A stretch of DNA of 64,000 nt from Rhizobium sophorae (GCF_013087515.1 NZ_JABFCN010000034.1:248001-312000); one strand, 5' to 3'. Shown: positions 44,784 to 53,799, numbered from the stretch's first letter. The notes: generated by a model from the letters alone, not told the origin. Made by a program: numbers and translations.

Positions 44784-45741
44784 CCCATCCAAAATAGCCC
44801 TGTTGTCGTTAACCGGCCTGTTGCTGTCGGGAGTCGCGGTCCTGCCGACCGCTCTGGGCAGCTTTGCCGAAGGGCAGCCGCTTGCAATGACGACCTCGTC
44901 CATTGCGCCGCCGAGCAAAATGCCGGTCGTCACGAAGGAGTCGATCACGTTCGGCGCCTATGATCCGCACGGAGATTTAGGCGCCTCGCCCGATTCGAAG
45001 ATCGAACACCTCTTCCTGCCCTGGGAAGATGTCGATCTGCGCACGCTCGCCCTCGCCGACGATTATGCGCAAGCGCGTGGCCGCACCCTGCTGATCTCGG
45101 TCGAGCCCTGGACCTGGTCGACCGGTTGGCGCCAAACCTCGCAGGAACTGCTGCACAGCATCCTGGACGGTTCGCGCGATGCGAACATGGCCGCCGTCTG
45201 CTCGACTGCTGCCAAGCTGAAAAGTCCGGTCATCATTCGCTGGGGACAGGAAATGGACGAAACCGACAGCCAGTTCTCCTGGTCGCATTGGCAGGGCGCC
45301 GATTATGCCAAGGCGTATCGCCGGATGGTGGAGGTCTGCAAGGTCCACCTGAAGACGGGCAAATATATGTGGTCACCGAAGGGCAATGAGGGGCTTCAAG
45401 CCTTTTATCCCGGCAACGATGTCGTCGATCTCATCGGGCTCTCGGTCTTTGGCCTGGAGCAATACGACAGAGACAAGACTGGCCGTGACCAGACGTTTGC
45501 CGAGCACCTTGCGCCCGGATACGCCCGTGTCGCCGGTTACGGAAAGCCCATCATGGTTGCCGAACTCGGATACGAAGGCGGCGATTCCTTCGTGCGAAAC
45601 TGGGCTGAGAGCGTAACGAAACGCTATCCCCAGTTCCCGGCCCTGAGCGCCGTTATCTACTTCAACGACCGTGAAGTCTATCCGTGGCCGGACGGCTATG
45701 GCCGCCCCGACTGGCGGGTCGTCCGCCAAAGCATCAATTGA
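44776..45741 (+). CDS. GH26-like exported glycoside hydrolase
   Basis: A 321-residue protein with a signal peptide or membrane anchor (ALLSLTGLLLSGVAVLPTALG) and a TIM-barrel glycosidase resembling family GH26. Likely catalytic acids are Glu in VIIRWGQEMDETD and Glu in IMVAELGYEGG. It overlaps the synthase stop by 8 bases. Synthase-linked glycosidases such as BcsZ trim or help release the polymer, which is the probable role here. The exact linkage cut is unknown. Confidence 0.82.
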   Translation: MHSPSKIALLSLTGLLLSGVAVLPTALGSFAEGQPLAMTTSSIAPPSKMPVVTKESITFGAYDPHGDLGASPDSKIEHLFLPWEDVDLRTLALADDYAQARGRTLLISVEPWTWSTGWRQTSQELLHSILDGSRDANMAAVCSTAAKLKSPVIIRWGQEMDETDSQFSWSHWQGADYAKAYRRMVEVCKVHLKTGKYMWSPKGNEGLQAFYPGNDVVDLIGLSVFGLEQYDRDKTGRDQTFAEHLAPGYARVAGYGKPIMVAELGYEGGDSFVRNWAESVTKRYPQFPALSAVIYFNDREVYPWPDGYGRPDWRVVRQSIN

Positions 45742-45759
45742 ACAAGAAGGAACCTGAAC

Positions 45760-46269
45760 ATGTCCATGCTTCAAAAAATGCTCCTGGCCGCGGCCCTGAC
45801 CAGCGGTATCGCCACGGCCGCGTCCGCTGCCGGAACCAATGAGCCTGCGGGGATCGAGACCGCAAAGCCGATGAGCAGCGCGGAAATCTATCGGCTCTAC
45901 AACCAGAATTCCTGGATGTGGAAAGCCGGCGCCGGCCACTTCTCCGCAAAGGCGCGTCGCTTTACCGCCTGGTCACGGGAAAGTGGCTCGCCGTCCTTCG
46001 GCATGGGTCGCTGGTTCATCACGGAGTCGGGTAAACTCTGCTTCAACGCCGCCTGGCACGCCAGGACCGGAACGGCGACGGCAATCACCTGCTTCAGCCA
46101 CCGCAAGAAGGGCGGCCTGATCTATCAGAAACGCGAACCGGACGGTGAATGGTACGTTTTCAAGAGCGCACCGGCACAAGCCACCGACGAATTCGCAAAG
46201 CTTCGCCACGGCGACTACGTGAGGTCTCAATTGGGGAGAATTGAGACGAGCGTCAGTAAGACCAAATAA
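45760..46269 (+). CDS. DUF995 family exported protein
   Basis: A 169-residue protein with a signal peptide (LLAAALTSGIATAASA) and a DUF995-type body: AEIYRLYNQNSWMWKAG, GMGRWFITESGKLCFNAAWH and KREPDGEWYVFKS. The family is common in Rhizobiaceae and of unknown function. It starts 18 bases after the glycosidase gene and is the last gene of the polysaccharide operon. Conservation of such a gene with the locus suggests a periplasmic accessory role. Confidence 0.82.
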   Translation: MSMLQKMLLAAALTSGIATAASAAGTNEPAGIETAKPMSSAEIYRLYNQNSWMWKAGAGHFSAKARRFTAWSRESGSPSFGMGRWFITESGKLCFNAAWHARTGTATAITCFSHRKKGGLIYQKREPDGEWYVFKSAPAQATDEFAKLRHGDYVRSQLGRIETSVSKTK

Positions 46270-46401
46270 AGGCGAAGCTAGGGGTTGCGCGCGGCCGAGG
46301 CGCCATCTGTGTCCTTGTAGGAGCCGATGCCTGCGCGCAACCCTTTTCATAAAAGATCACGAAGCGCCTTCAAAAGGCGGCGAACGAACGGCTGGGGCAG
46401 C

Positions 46402-46475
46402 TGGAGCGGGTGAAGGGAATCGAACCCTCGTATTCAGCTTGGGAAGCTGCTGCTCTACCATTGAGCTACACCCGC
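46402..46475 (-). tRNA. tRNA-Gly, anticodon CCC
   Basis: On the minus strand the sequence begins GCGGGTGTAGCTCAATGG and folds into a full cloverleaf: acceptor stem GCGGGTG / CACCCGC, D-arm, anticodon loop TTCCCAA (anticodon CCC, reading GGG) and TpsiC arm GGGTTCGATTCCC. The 3' CCA is encoded in the DNA. Confidence 0.95.
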
Positions 46476-46534
46476 GATGAGCTGAGATTTCCAACAGATG
46501 GGGGCGGCTGTCAAGTCGCGCCAGATGTAACGCC

Positions 46535-47629
46535 TCAGATGCGGAAGTGTTTCGAGAGTTTCAGGCCCTGGGCCTGGTAGTTGGAGCCGAGGCCGGAGCC
46601 GTAGAGGCTGGCGGGCTTTTCCTGCATGTGTTCGTAAACGAGGCGGCCGACGATCTGGCCGTCTTCGAGGATGAAGGGCACTTCGTGGCTGCGCACTTCG
46701 AGCACGGCCCGGCTGCCGCGCCCGCCGGCAGGGGCATGGCCGAAGCCCGGATCGAAGAAGCCGGCATAATGGACGCGGAATTCGCCGACCAGCGGATCGA
46801 AGGGCGTCATTTCGGCGGCATAATCCGGCGGCACGTGCACCGCCTCGCGCGAGACGAGGATATAGAACTCATCGGGATCGAGGATCAGCTCGTTGCGGCC
46901 GCGGCTATAAAGCGGTTCCCAGAAATCATAGATATCGTGCTGGGCCTTCTTGTCGACATCGACGACGGCGGTGTGATGTTTGCCGCGATAGCCGATCAGG
47001 CCTTCCTTGTCTCCGGCGAGGTCGATCGACAGCGCGATGCCGCCGCCGGAAACGTTGGGCAGCTTGCTGGCGACCAGCGTCTCGCTCTCATGCAGCTTCA
47101 GAAGCTCCGGCTCGCCGAGCAGGGCCTGGCCGACGCGGAAACGGATCTGCGACAGGCGGGAGCCGCGGCGCACGACGATCGGGAACGTGCGCGGGCTGAT
47201 TTCGAGATAGAGCGGGCCGGAATAGCCTGATGGAATCTTGTCGAATTCCTGGGCGTAATCGGTGATGACGCGGGTGAAGATGTCGAGGCGCCCGGTCGAG
47301 CTCTTCGGATTGGCCGAGGCCGACATGTCGGCCGGCAGCGCGAGGCTTTCCATCAGCGGCACGATGTAGACGCAGCCGGTTTCGAGCACCGCCCCCTCGG
47401 AGAGGTCGATCACATGCAGGCTCAGCCGGTCGAGCTTGTCGGACACCAGATGCGAGGGGCCGGGCATGAAGCTCGCACGCACACGAAACGCCTTGGCGCC
47501 CAAGCGCAGGTCGAGGCTTGCCGGCTGGATCTGGTCGCGGTCCAGCTCCCGTTCGGAGATCAGACGCTCCGTTTCGAACAGCGCGGAGATCGCGCGATCC
47601 GCCAGAATTCCTGTTTCGCGAGCCATCAT
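46535..47629 (-). CDS. dcd: 2'-deoxycytidine 5'-triphosphate deaminase, long form
   Basis: A 364-residue protein of the duplicated DCD type (PF06559), twice the length of the usual Dcd. Conserved stretches include LDLRLGAKAFRVRASFMPGP, ADMSASANPKSSTGRLDIF (the SSTGR substrate motif) and AGFFDPGFGH near the C-terminus. It makes dUTP from dCTP for thymidylate synthesis. It lies between the tRNA and the divergent metZ. Confidence 0.92.
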   Translation of the reverse strand: MMARETGILADRAISALFETERLISERELDRDQIQPASLDLRLGAKAFRVRASFMPGPSHLVSDKLDRLSLHVIDLSEGAVLETGCVYIVPLMESLALPADMSASANPKSSTGRLDIFTRVITDYAQEFDKIPSGYSGPLYLEISPRTFPIVVRRGSRLSQIRFRVGQALLGEPELLKLHESETLVASKLPNVSGGGIALSIDLAGDKEGLIGYRGKHHTAVVDVDKKAQHDIYDFWEPLYSRGRNELILDPDEFYILVSREAVHVPPDYAAEMTPFDPLVGEFRVHYAGFFDPGFGHAPAGGRGSRAVLEVRSHEVPFILEDGQIVGRLVYEHMQEKPASLYGSGLGSNYQAQGLKLSKHFRI

Positions 47630-47672
47630 GCCTCATCCATCATTTGCCGCCGACAAAACCAAACTCGGGGAA

Positions 47673-47701
47673 TTGACGCAAGCAGCTAACAGCAGTATTG
47701 C
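47673..47701 (+). promoter_or_regulatory. Promoter of metZ and its riboswitch
   Basis: TTGACG (47673-47678) and TATTGC (47696-47701) are separated by 17 bases. Transcription would start near 47708, immediately before the SAM-II aptamer. Confidence 0.65.
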
Positions 47702-47709
47702 AGAATTAT

Positions 47710-47765
47710 CCCGTGGTGATTTGGCCGGTCGGCTTGCAGCCACGTTAAACAAGTGGCTAAAAAGA
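47710..47765 (+). ncRNA. SAM-II riboswitch aptamer
   Basis: The segment holds the SAM-II signature in order: CGTGGTGATTTGGCCGGT, GGCTTGCAGCCACGTTAAA and AAGTGGCTAAA. The CGTGG / CCACG stem and the pseudoknot strand ending CTAAA are all present. It binds S-adenosylmethionine and lowers expression of the methionine gene that follows. Confidence 0.93.
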
Positions 47766-47804
47766 CCGGGTTGAAACCGGTCTGCTTTTGCGACCGGTTT
47801 TTTT
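47764..47804 (+). terminator. Expression platform of the SAM-II riboswitch: terminator and competing hairpin
   Basis: A 9-bp stem AAACCGGTC / GACCGGTTT (47774-47782 and 47792-47800) followed by a T-run is an intrinsic terminator. The upstream GACCGG (47764-47769... read as AGACCGG) can instead pair with CCGGTC of the terminator's left arm, an antiterminator. The two folds exclude each other. Confidence 0.8.
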
Positions 47805-47823
47805 GTTATGTGAAGGTGATGGC

Positions 47824-49008
47824 ATGAGCAAGACCTGGCGCCCGGCAACCCAACTCGTCCACGGCGGCACGCTGCGTTCGCAATATGGCGAGACGTCCGA
47901 GGCAATCTATCTCACCCAAGGCTTCGTCTATGAGACGTCGGAGGCGGCCGAAGCCCGCTTCAAGGGTGAGACGGAGGGCTTCATCTACGCCCGCTATGGC
48001 AGCCCCACCAACGACATGTTCGAAAAGCGCATGTGCATGCTCGAAGGCGCCGAAGACGCCCGCGCCACCGCTTCCGGCATGGCCGCCGTCACCGCGGCGA
48101 TCCTCTGCCAGCTGAAATCAGGCGATCATATCGTCGCGGCGCGTGCCCTCTTCGGCTCCTGCCGCTGGGTCGTCGAGACGCTGGCGCCGAAATACGGCAT
48201 CGACTGCACCCTGATCGACGGTCGGGATCTTGCGAACTGGGAAAAGGCGATCACGGCGAAGACCAAGGTGTTCTTCCTGGAAAGCCCGACAAACCCGACG
48301 CTCGAAGTGATCGATATCGCAGGCGTCGCCAAGCTCGCCAACCAGATCGGCGCCAAGGTCGTCGTCGACAACGTCTTTGCGACACCGCTCTTCCAGAAGC
48401 CCTTGGAGCTCGGCGCCCATATCGTCGTTTATTCCGCTACCAAGCATATCGACGGCCAGGGCCGCTGCCTCGGCGGCGTCGTGCTTTCCGACAAGGAATG
48501 GATAGACGAGAACCTGCACGATTATTTCCGCCATACCGGCCCGGCAATGTCGCCGTTCAATGCCTGGACGCTGTTGAAGGGCATCGAGACGCTGCCGCTG
48601 CGTGTGCGCCAGCAGACCGAGAATGCCGCAAAGATCGCCGATTTCCTGGCCGAGCAGGGCAAGGTCGCCAAGGTGATTTATCCCGGCCGCAAGGACCACC
48701 CGCAGGCCGATATCATCGCCAAGCAGATGACCGGCGGCTCGACGCTGGTCGCCTTCGAGCTGAAGGGCGGCAAGGATGCGGCCTTCGCACTGCAGAACGC
48801 GCTCGAGATCATCAAGATCTCCAACAATCTCGGCGACAGCAAGAGCCTGATCACCCACCCGGCAACGACGACGCACAAGAACCTGACGGAAGAGGCCCGC
48901 GCCGAACTCGGCATCTCGCCTGGTACGGTCCGCCTTTCGGCCGGCATCGAAGATACCGACGACCTGATCGAGGATTTCGCGCGGGCGCTTGCCAAGGTTT
49001 CGGCCTGA
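47824..49008 (+). CDS. metZ: O-succinylhomoserine sulfhydrylase
   Basis: A 394-residue PLP enzyme of the Cys/Met family. The PLP lysine is in YSATKHIDGQGRCLGG, and IYARYGSPTNDMFE and ESPTNPTLEVIDI are family signatures. It converts O-succinylhomoserine and sulfide to homocysteine for methionine synthesis. The ATG at 47824 has AAGGTG upstream and follows the SAM-II riboswitch, so SAM represses it. The 230 bases after the stop hold no gene. Confidence 0.94.
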   Translation: MSKTWRPATQLVHGGTLRSQYGETSEAIYLTQGFVYETSEAAEARFKGETEGFIYARYGSPTNDMFEKRMCMLEGAEDARATASGMAAVTAAILCQLKSGDHIVAARALFGSCRWVVETLAPKYGIDCTLIDGRDLANWEKAITAKTKVFFLESPTNPTLEVIDIAGVAKLANQIGAKVVVDNVFATPLFQKPLELGAHIVVYSATKHIDGQGRCLGGVVLSDKEWIDENLHDYFRHTGPAMSPFNAWTLLKGIETLPLRVRQQTENAAKIADFLAEQGKVAKVIYPGRKDHPQADIIAKQMTGGSTLVAFELKGGKDAAFALQNALEIIKISNNLGDSKSLITHPATTTHKNLTEEARAELGISPGTVRLSAGIEDTDDLIEDFARALAKVSA

Positions 49009-49241
49009 TCGACAGTCATAACGGCCGGGCCCGCCCGGGTTCGGCCGGACCTCAGCCGCACCAGCCGCGGAACAAGTTCGCCCGCCGCGGCGTTCCGAAA
49101 CAGAATTAACACTGACAATTAGGCTTAACGATCGAAACCCCTTCGGATCACAGCCATTTCAGCGATGATAATTGTTCCGTTTCTTGACGGACAGGGCCTC
49201 TTATAAGATACGGGTAACATATCTTGACTAAGGTGCAAGGC

Positions 49242-49634
49242 ATGTATCGCGCCCTCACAAGAGAGATCGAAGTAGTCGTCGAGCCGTTCTATCTGGAGGA
49301 GCAATCCGATCCGGAAGACGATCGCTATGTCTGGGGTTACCGGATTGTCATCAGCAACAATTCCAACATAGCCGTTCGGCTGGTCAATCGTTACTGGAAC
49401 ATCACCGACCAGAACGGCCAGGTGGACGAGGTGACCGGCCCCGGCGTCGTCGGCGAGCAGCCGCGGCTCAGCCCCGGCGACACCTACGAATATTCCTCCG
49501 GCTGCCCGCTCGACACGCCCTCAGGGCTGATGTTCGGCCATTACCAGATGGAAACGGACGATGGAGAGATGTTCGATGTCGACATCCCCGCCTTCTCGCT
49601 GGATTCGCCTGGGCTGCTGCGCGTGCTCAATTGA
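49242..49634 (+). CDS. apaG: ApaG family protein
   Basis: A 130-residue single-domain protein with a fibronectin-III-like fold: IEVVVEPFYLEEQSDPEDDRYVWGYRI, GPGVVGEQPRLSPGDTYEY and GLMFGHYQMETDDGEMFDVDIPAFSL, all ApaG signatures. Associated with Co2+ resistance and Mg2+ efflux in enterobacteria, function unclear. The ATG at 49242 fits family length; a TTG at 49224 adds six residues. Confidence 0.94.
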   Translation: MYRALTREIEVVVEPFYLEEQSDPEDDRYVWGYRIVISNNSNIAVRLVNRYWNITDQNGQVDEVTGPGVVGEQPRLSPGDTYEYSSGCPLDTPSGLMFGHYQMETDDGEMFDVDIPAFSLDSPGLLRVLN

Positions 49635-49769
49635 GAGCGTAGGTTCGCGGTCGTTTCGTCAGTGCAAACACGGCGCGTGGATGCGGCCGGCTGCAGCCTT
49701 CCAGTCAGTACCAACATGGACGCCGTACCCTCGGTCGTAGATCTTCGGGCTTGCCCAGTCATCAATCTA

Positions 49770-50357
49770 CTAAAGGTCAAAAGGATCCGACGCCTGGGTG
49801 CCTGGCTTTGCTTCGAACGGATCTTTTGATTGTGGCGGCGGCGGATGTTTTGCGACCGCATCGTTTACCGCCTTTTGGCAGGCGAGCAACTCATCCGCTG
49901 CCCTGGCGGAATCTTTCAAACCGAGGGCAACAATCTGCTTTCCTCTAAAGCTGGCGCGGAAACTCAGTTTACCAGCGAACTCCTCAATCAAGTCGGGATC
50001 CTTGAAATCAATCCATAATGATTTGAAGCCAGGGAGATCCAGACCTCTCGCATCAGCCGTCCGTTTAGACTGGTCGAACGAGAGTTCGATGGGATAATGC
50101 TTACCTTTCTCCAAGGATTTCCAGTTTGGATTTCCGAGCAGAATGTACAGAGGGTTGTCCTTTTTGCGGAAGTTGAAGCCAAGACGAAAAATGCTGTCGT
50201 CATCAAAGGAAGTCAGAACAAAACAGCCATTGTCTCAAGTCGGGTCGACAGCCACGCTCCAGCCGCCGACTTCTTTCCATGGGATTGTCTCGTTATCAGC
50301 CAAGCTCATTCGTGGCATCGCAGCTATGAGCGCGAGTACAAAAAACATAAGTCGCAT
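49770..50357 (-). pseudogene. Exported protein gene interrupted by one in-frame TGA
   Basis: A leftward frame with a signal peptide (LMFFVLALIAAMPRMSLA) reads through about 40 codons to a TGA at 50237-50235, then stays open in the same frame for another 155 codons, with protein-like sequence on both sides (GGWSVAVDPT before, DNGCFVLTSFDDDSIFRLGF after). Without the TGA it would be a 195-residue exported protein. No family is recognised. GC is lower than in neighbours. A recent nonsense mutation, sequencing error or readthrough are possible. The gap 49637-49769 is empty. Confidence 0.75.
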
Positions 50358-50489
50358 CAACGCCCCATCCCGCTTCTTAGGCCAGAACCAATGAAGCAGA
50401 ATAGGTGCACAGTGACTACGCAAAGTCGAGTCACCGTGCTGCATCATCGCTAATCTTTTATTGTTCGCTGTGCGCGTCCTTAACCGCGC

Positions 50490-51482
50490 CTATTCGGCCG
50501 GCTGAAGCTCGGCCGGCTCGAAGCGGTAGGTGGTCGAGCAGAATTCGCAGGTGACGGCGATTTCGCCGTTTTCCTGGCTGGCCTCGATCTCCTCGGCCGA
50601 AAAGCCCTTCAGCACGCCCTTGATCTTGTCGCGCGAGCAGCTGCAGCGATCGAAGACGGCGCGCGGTTCGTAGACGCGCACGCCGCGCTCGTGGAACAGG
50701 CGGAACAGCAGCCGCTCGGTGCCGACAAGCGGATCGGTGAGCTCGTCGGCGTCGATGGTCTCGACCAGCGAACGCGCTTCGACCCAGGCGTCGTCGTCGC
50801 CATGCGGGCGGCTGCCGGTGTCGCCGTCGCCACCGTGCAGATCCGGCTGGCGCATGCGCTCCGGCGCTTCCGGCAGGAACTGGGCGACGAGGCCGCCGGC
50901 CCGCCAGCGATGGCGCGGCTTGCCGGCATCGTCACGGTCGAAAAGTTCGGCCGCGGCAAGGCGGACACGCGTCGGGATCTGCTCCGACTGGCGGAAATAG
51001 ACGCCGGCAATTTCTTCCAGCGTGGTGCCGTCGAGCGGAACGATGCCCTGGTAGGGCTGGCTGAACTTGCCCTGGTCGATGGTGAAGGCGAGCACGCCCT
51101 TGCCGAGCAATTGCTCCGGCTCGGTTTCACTCGCCTCGATTGCCTTGTTGAGCAGCGCCTGATCGAAACGGGCATAAGCGCGGACATTTTCCGGCGTCGA
51201 AAAATCGGCGACGAGAAGATCGACCGGGCCGTCACCCTTGGTCTGCACCGTGAACTTGCCGTCGAACTTCAGCGAGGTGCCGAGCAGCACCGTCAGCACG
51301 ACGACTTCGGCAAGCAGCCGGGCAACGGGTGCGGGATAATGATGGCGCTCTAGGATCGCATCGAGCATCGGGCCGAGCTGGACGGCGCGACCACGCACAT
51401 CCAGCCCCTCCACCTGGAAAGGGACGACATGGTCATCGCCGGCGAAATCGAACTGGCCGAGGGCGGCTGCAGCTTCTGCCAT
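50490..51482 (-). CDS. hslO: Hsp33 redox-regulated chaperone
   Basis: A 330-residue chaperone. The C-terminal zinc-binding redox switch is intact: CSC in FDRCSCSRDK and CEFC in AVTCEFCSTTY. Under oxidative stress the cysteines form disulfides and the protein binds unfolding proteins. The ATG at 51482 has AGGAG upstream. Third gene after argD-argF in the same direction, probably co-transcribed. Confidence 0.94.
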   Translation of the reverse strand: MAEAAAALGQFDFAGDDHVVPFQVEGLDVRGRAVQLGPMLDAILERHHYPAPVARLLAEVVVLTVLLGTSLKFDGKFTVQTKGDGPVDLLVADFSTPENVRAYARFDQALLNKAIEASETEPEQLLGKGVLAFTIDQGKFSQPYQGIVPLDGTTLEEIAGVYFRQSEQIPTRVRLAAAELFDRDDAGKPRHRWRAGGLVAQFLPEAPERMRQPDLHGGDGDTGSRPHGDDDAWVEARSLVETIDADELTDPLVGTERLLFRLFHERGVRVYEPRAVFDRCSCSRDKIKGVLKGFSAEEIEASQENGEIAVTCEFCSTTYRFEPAELQPAE

Positions 51483-51572
51483 GGCTTTCACTCCTAGTTT
51501 CAGAGCGATGGGCCAGCGTGCCCTTCGCTCGCGCGGTCGCGAGATCTTTCACTCTCGACGTCCGCTTATGGT

Positions 51573-52487
51573 TCAGATCGCGCCCAGGCACCAAGCAAGA
51601 ATCGACTTCTGCGCATGAAGGCGGTTTTCCGCTTCATCGAAGACTACGGATTGCGGACCGTCGATCACTTCGTCCGTCACTTCCTCACCGCGATGCGCGG
51701 GCAGGCAATGCATGAACAATGCATCATTGCCGGCTTTCGCCATCAAGGCCGCGTTGACCTGATAAGGCTGGAAGACATTGTGACCCCGGGCCCGATGTTC
51801 CTGATTCATGGAGACCCAGGTATCGGTCACCACGCAATCGACGCCGGCGACCGCACGGTCGGCATCATGGCAAAGCATGATTTCGGCGCCCTCATTGCGG
51901 GCCCAGTTCAGATAGTGATCCTTCGGCTCGGAGCCAAGGGGCACGGCCATGTTCATGCGGTAGCCGAAACGCGCGGCACCCTCGACCAGCGAATGCAGCA
52001 CATTATTGCCGTCGCCGGTCCAGGCGATGGTCTTGCCCTTGATCGGGCCGCGATGCTCTTCGAAGGTCATGATATCGGCCATGATCTGGCAGGGATGGGT
52101 GTCATCCGTCAGCGCATTGATCACAGGCACGGTTGCATGCTGAGCAAGCTCCAGCAGCCGCGAATGCTCGGTGGTGCGGATCATGATCGCATCGACATAG
52201 CGCGACAGCACCTTGGCGGTGTCGCCGATCGTCTCGGCGCGGCCGAGCTGCATCTCGGTACCGGACAGGAACAGCGTTTCGCCGCCGAGCTGGCGCATGC
52301 CGACGTCGAAGGAGACACGGGTGCGCGTCGACGGCTTCTCGAAGATCATCGCCAGCATCTTGCCGGCGAGCGGCTTGTCGCCCTTGCCTGCCTTGAAGGC
52401 CTGCTTGCGGGCGAGCGCATCGTTCATGATCGTTCTGAGATCGGCGGATGTGACCGCCGAAAGATCGAGGAAGTGTTTAGGGCTCAT
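51573..52487 (-). CDS. argF: Ornithine carbamoyltransferase
   Basis: A 304-residue enzyme with STRTR (FEKPSTRTRVSFDVG), HPCQ (DTHPCQIMAD) and HCLP (FMHCLPAHRGEE) motifs. It makes citrulline from ornithine and carbamoyl phosphate in arginine synthesis. It follows argD by 42 bases. Confidence 0.96.
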   Translation of the reverse strand: MSPKHFLDLSAVTSADLRTIMNDALARKQAFKAGKGDKPLAGKMLAMIFEKPSTRTRVSFDVGMRQLGGETLFLSGTEMQLGRAETIGDTAKVLSRYVDAIMIRTTEHSRLLELAQHATVPVINALTDDTHPCQIMADIMTFEEHRGPIKGKTIAWTGDGNNVLHSLVEGAARFGYRMNMAVPLGSEPKDHYLNWARNEGAEIMLCHDADRAVAGVDCVVTDTWVSMNQEHRARGHNVFQPYQVNAALMAKAGNDALFMHCLPAHRGEEVTDEVIDGPQSVVFDEAENRLHAQKSILAWCLGAI

Positions 52488-52529
52488 ATCGTCTTCTTAC
52501 CTGTGCTGCGCCCGAAGGCGGCAATTTCT

Positions 52530-53729
52530 TCAAGCCGTCTTCTTGACCTTGGAAGCGCGGATGCTCTCGGCGGCGCGCTCGATGCGGACGAGACCCTCGC
52601 GGGCTTCCTCGGCGGTGACCACGAGCGGCGGAAGAAGGCGGATGACATTGTCGCCGGCGGGTACGCCGAGCAGATGGGCGGCGCGGATCGCCTGCAGCAG
52701 CTCGGCTGAGGGAACGGCAGCCTTGATGCCGAGCAAAAGGCCCTCGCCCCTTATATCCTCTATCACATCAGGATAACGATCCTTCAGCGAGGCGAGGCCC
52801 TGGCGGAAGACAAGTGCTACGTCGCGCACCTGCTGCAGGAAGCCATCGGCGAGGATGATGTCGAGTACGGCACTGCCGACGGCCATGGCAAGCGGATTGC
52901 CGCCATAGGTCGAGCCATGCGTGCCGGCCTTCATGCCGGAGGCGGCCTCTGACGTGGCAAGGCAGGCGCCGAGCGGGAAACCGCCGCCGATGCCCTTGGC
53001 GACAGCCATGATGTCGGGGGTGACGCCCGACCATTCATGAGCGAAGAGCTTGCCGGTGCGGCCGACGCCGGTCTGGACCTCGTCGAGGATCAACAGCAGG
53101 CCGTTCTCGTCGCAGAGCTGGCGAAGCGCCTTCATGAACTCGCTGGTGGCAGGACGGACGCCACCCTCGCCCTGCACCGGCTCGATGAGAATTCCGGCCG
53201 TGGCATCGGTAATCGCGGCGCGGACCGCTTCGATATCGCCGAAAGCCACCTGATCGAAACCCGGCGCCTTGGGGCCGAAGCCTTCGAGATATTTTTCCTG
53301 GCCGCCGGCAGCGATCGTCGCAAGCGTCCGTCCGTGGAAGGCGCCTTCGAAGGTGATGATATGGAAGCGCTCGGGATGGCCCTTGGAAAACTGATAGCGG
53401 CGCGCCGTCTTGATCGCGCATTCGAGCGCCTCGGCGCCTGAATTGGTGAAGAACACCTTGTCGGCGAAGGTGGCGTCCGTCAGCCGTTTTGCCAGATGCT
53501 CCTGGCCGGGAATCTCATAGATGTTCGACAGGTGCCAGACCTTGTCGGCCTGCTCCTTCAGTGCGCCCACGACATGCGGATTGCTGTGGCCGACGGAGGT
53601 GACGGCGACGCCGGCGCCGAAATCGAGATATCGCTCGCCGGTTTCGGTGATCAGCCATACGCCCTCGCCTCGCTCGAACCGCAGCGGGGCACGAGAATAG
53701 GTGTCATAAAGCGGCGTGGCTTCAGCCAT
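52530..53729 (-). CDS. argD: Acetylornithine aminotransferase
   Basis: A 399-residue class III PLP aminotransferase. The PLP lysine is in DIMAVAKGIGGGFPLGA, and NSGAEALECAIKTAR and LLILDEVQTGVGRTG are family signatures. It converts N-acetylglutamate semialdehyde to N-acetylornithine. The ATG at 53729 has GGAG eight bases upstream. First gene of argD-argF-hslO, behind a hairpin leader. Confidence 0.95.
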   Translation of the reverse strand: MAEATPLYDTYSRAPLRFERGEGVWLITETGERYLDFGAGVAVTSVGHSNPHVVGALKEQADKVWHLSNIYEIPGQEHLAKRLTDATFADKVFFTNSGAEALECAIKTARRYQFSKGHPERFHIITFEGAFHGRTLATIAAGGQEKYLEGFGPKAPGFDQVAFGDIEAVRAAITDATAGILIEPVQGEGGVRPATSEFMKALRQLCDENGLLLILDEVQTGVGRTGKLFAHEWSGVTPDIMAVAKGIGGGFPLGACLATSEAASGMKAGTHGSTYGGNPLAMAVGSAVLDIILADGFLQQVRDVALVFRQGLASLKDRYPDVIEDIRGEGLLLGIKAAVPSAELLQAIRAAHLLGVPAGDNVIRLLPPLVVTAEEAREGLVRIERAAESIRASKVKKTA

Positions 53730-53799
53730 TGCGCGATCTCCATCAAAGTTGCCGGGCAATGACTCCGGCTAAGGAAACCAGGCCCGAGAAATTAAAAAT

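Noticed and set aside
42765..44948. A 727-codon minus-strand open frame
   Set aside because: Antisense of the GT2 synthase; low complexity and no recognisable domain.
46402..46475. tRNA-Gly as an integration site for the polysaccharide operon
   Set aside because: No integrase and no duplicated tRNA 3' end is visible at the other side of the operon.
50237..50357. Short exported peptide ending at the TGA as the intact product
   Set aside because: The frame stays open and protein-like for 155 more codons after the TGA, which a true stop would not explain.
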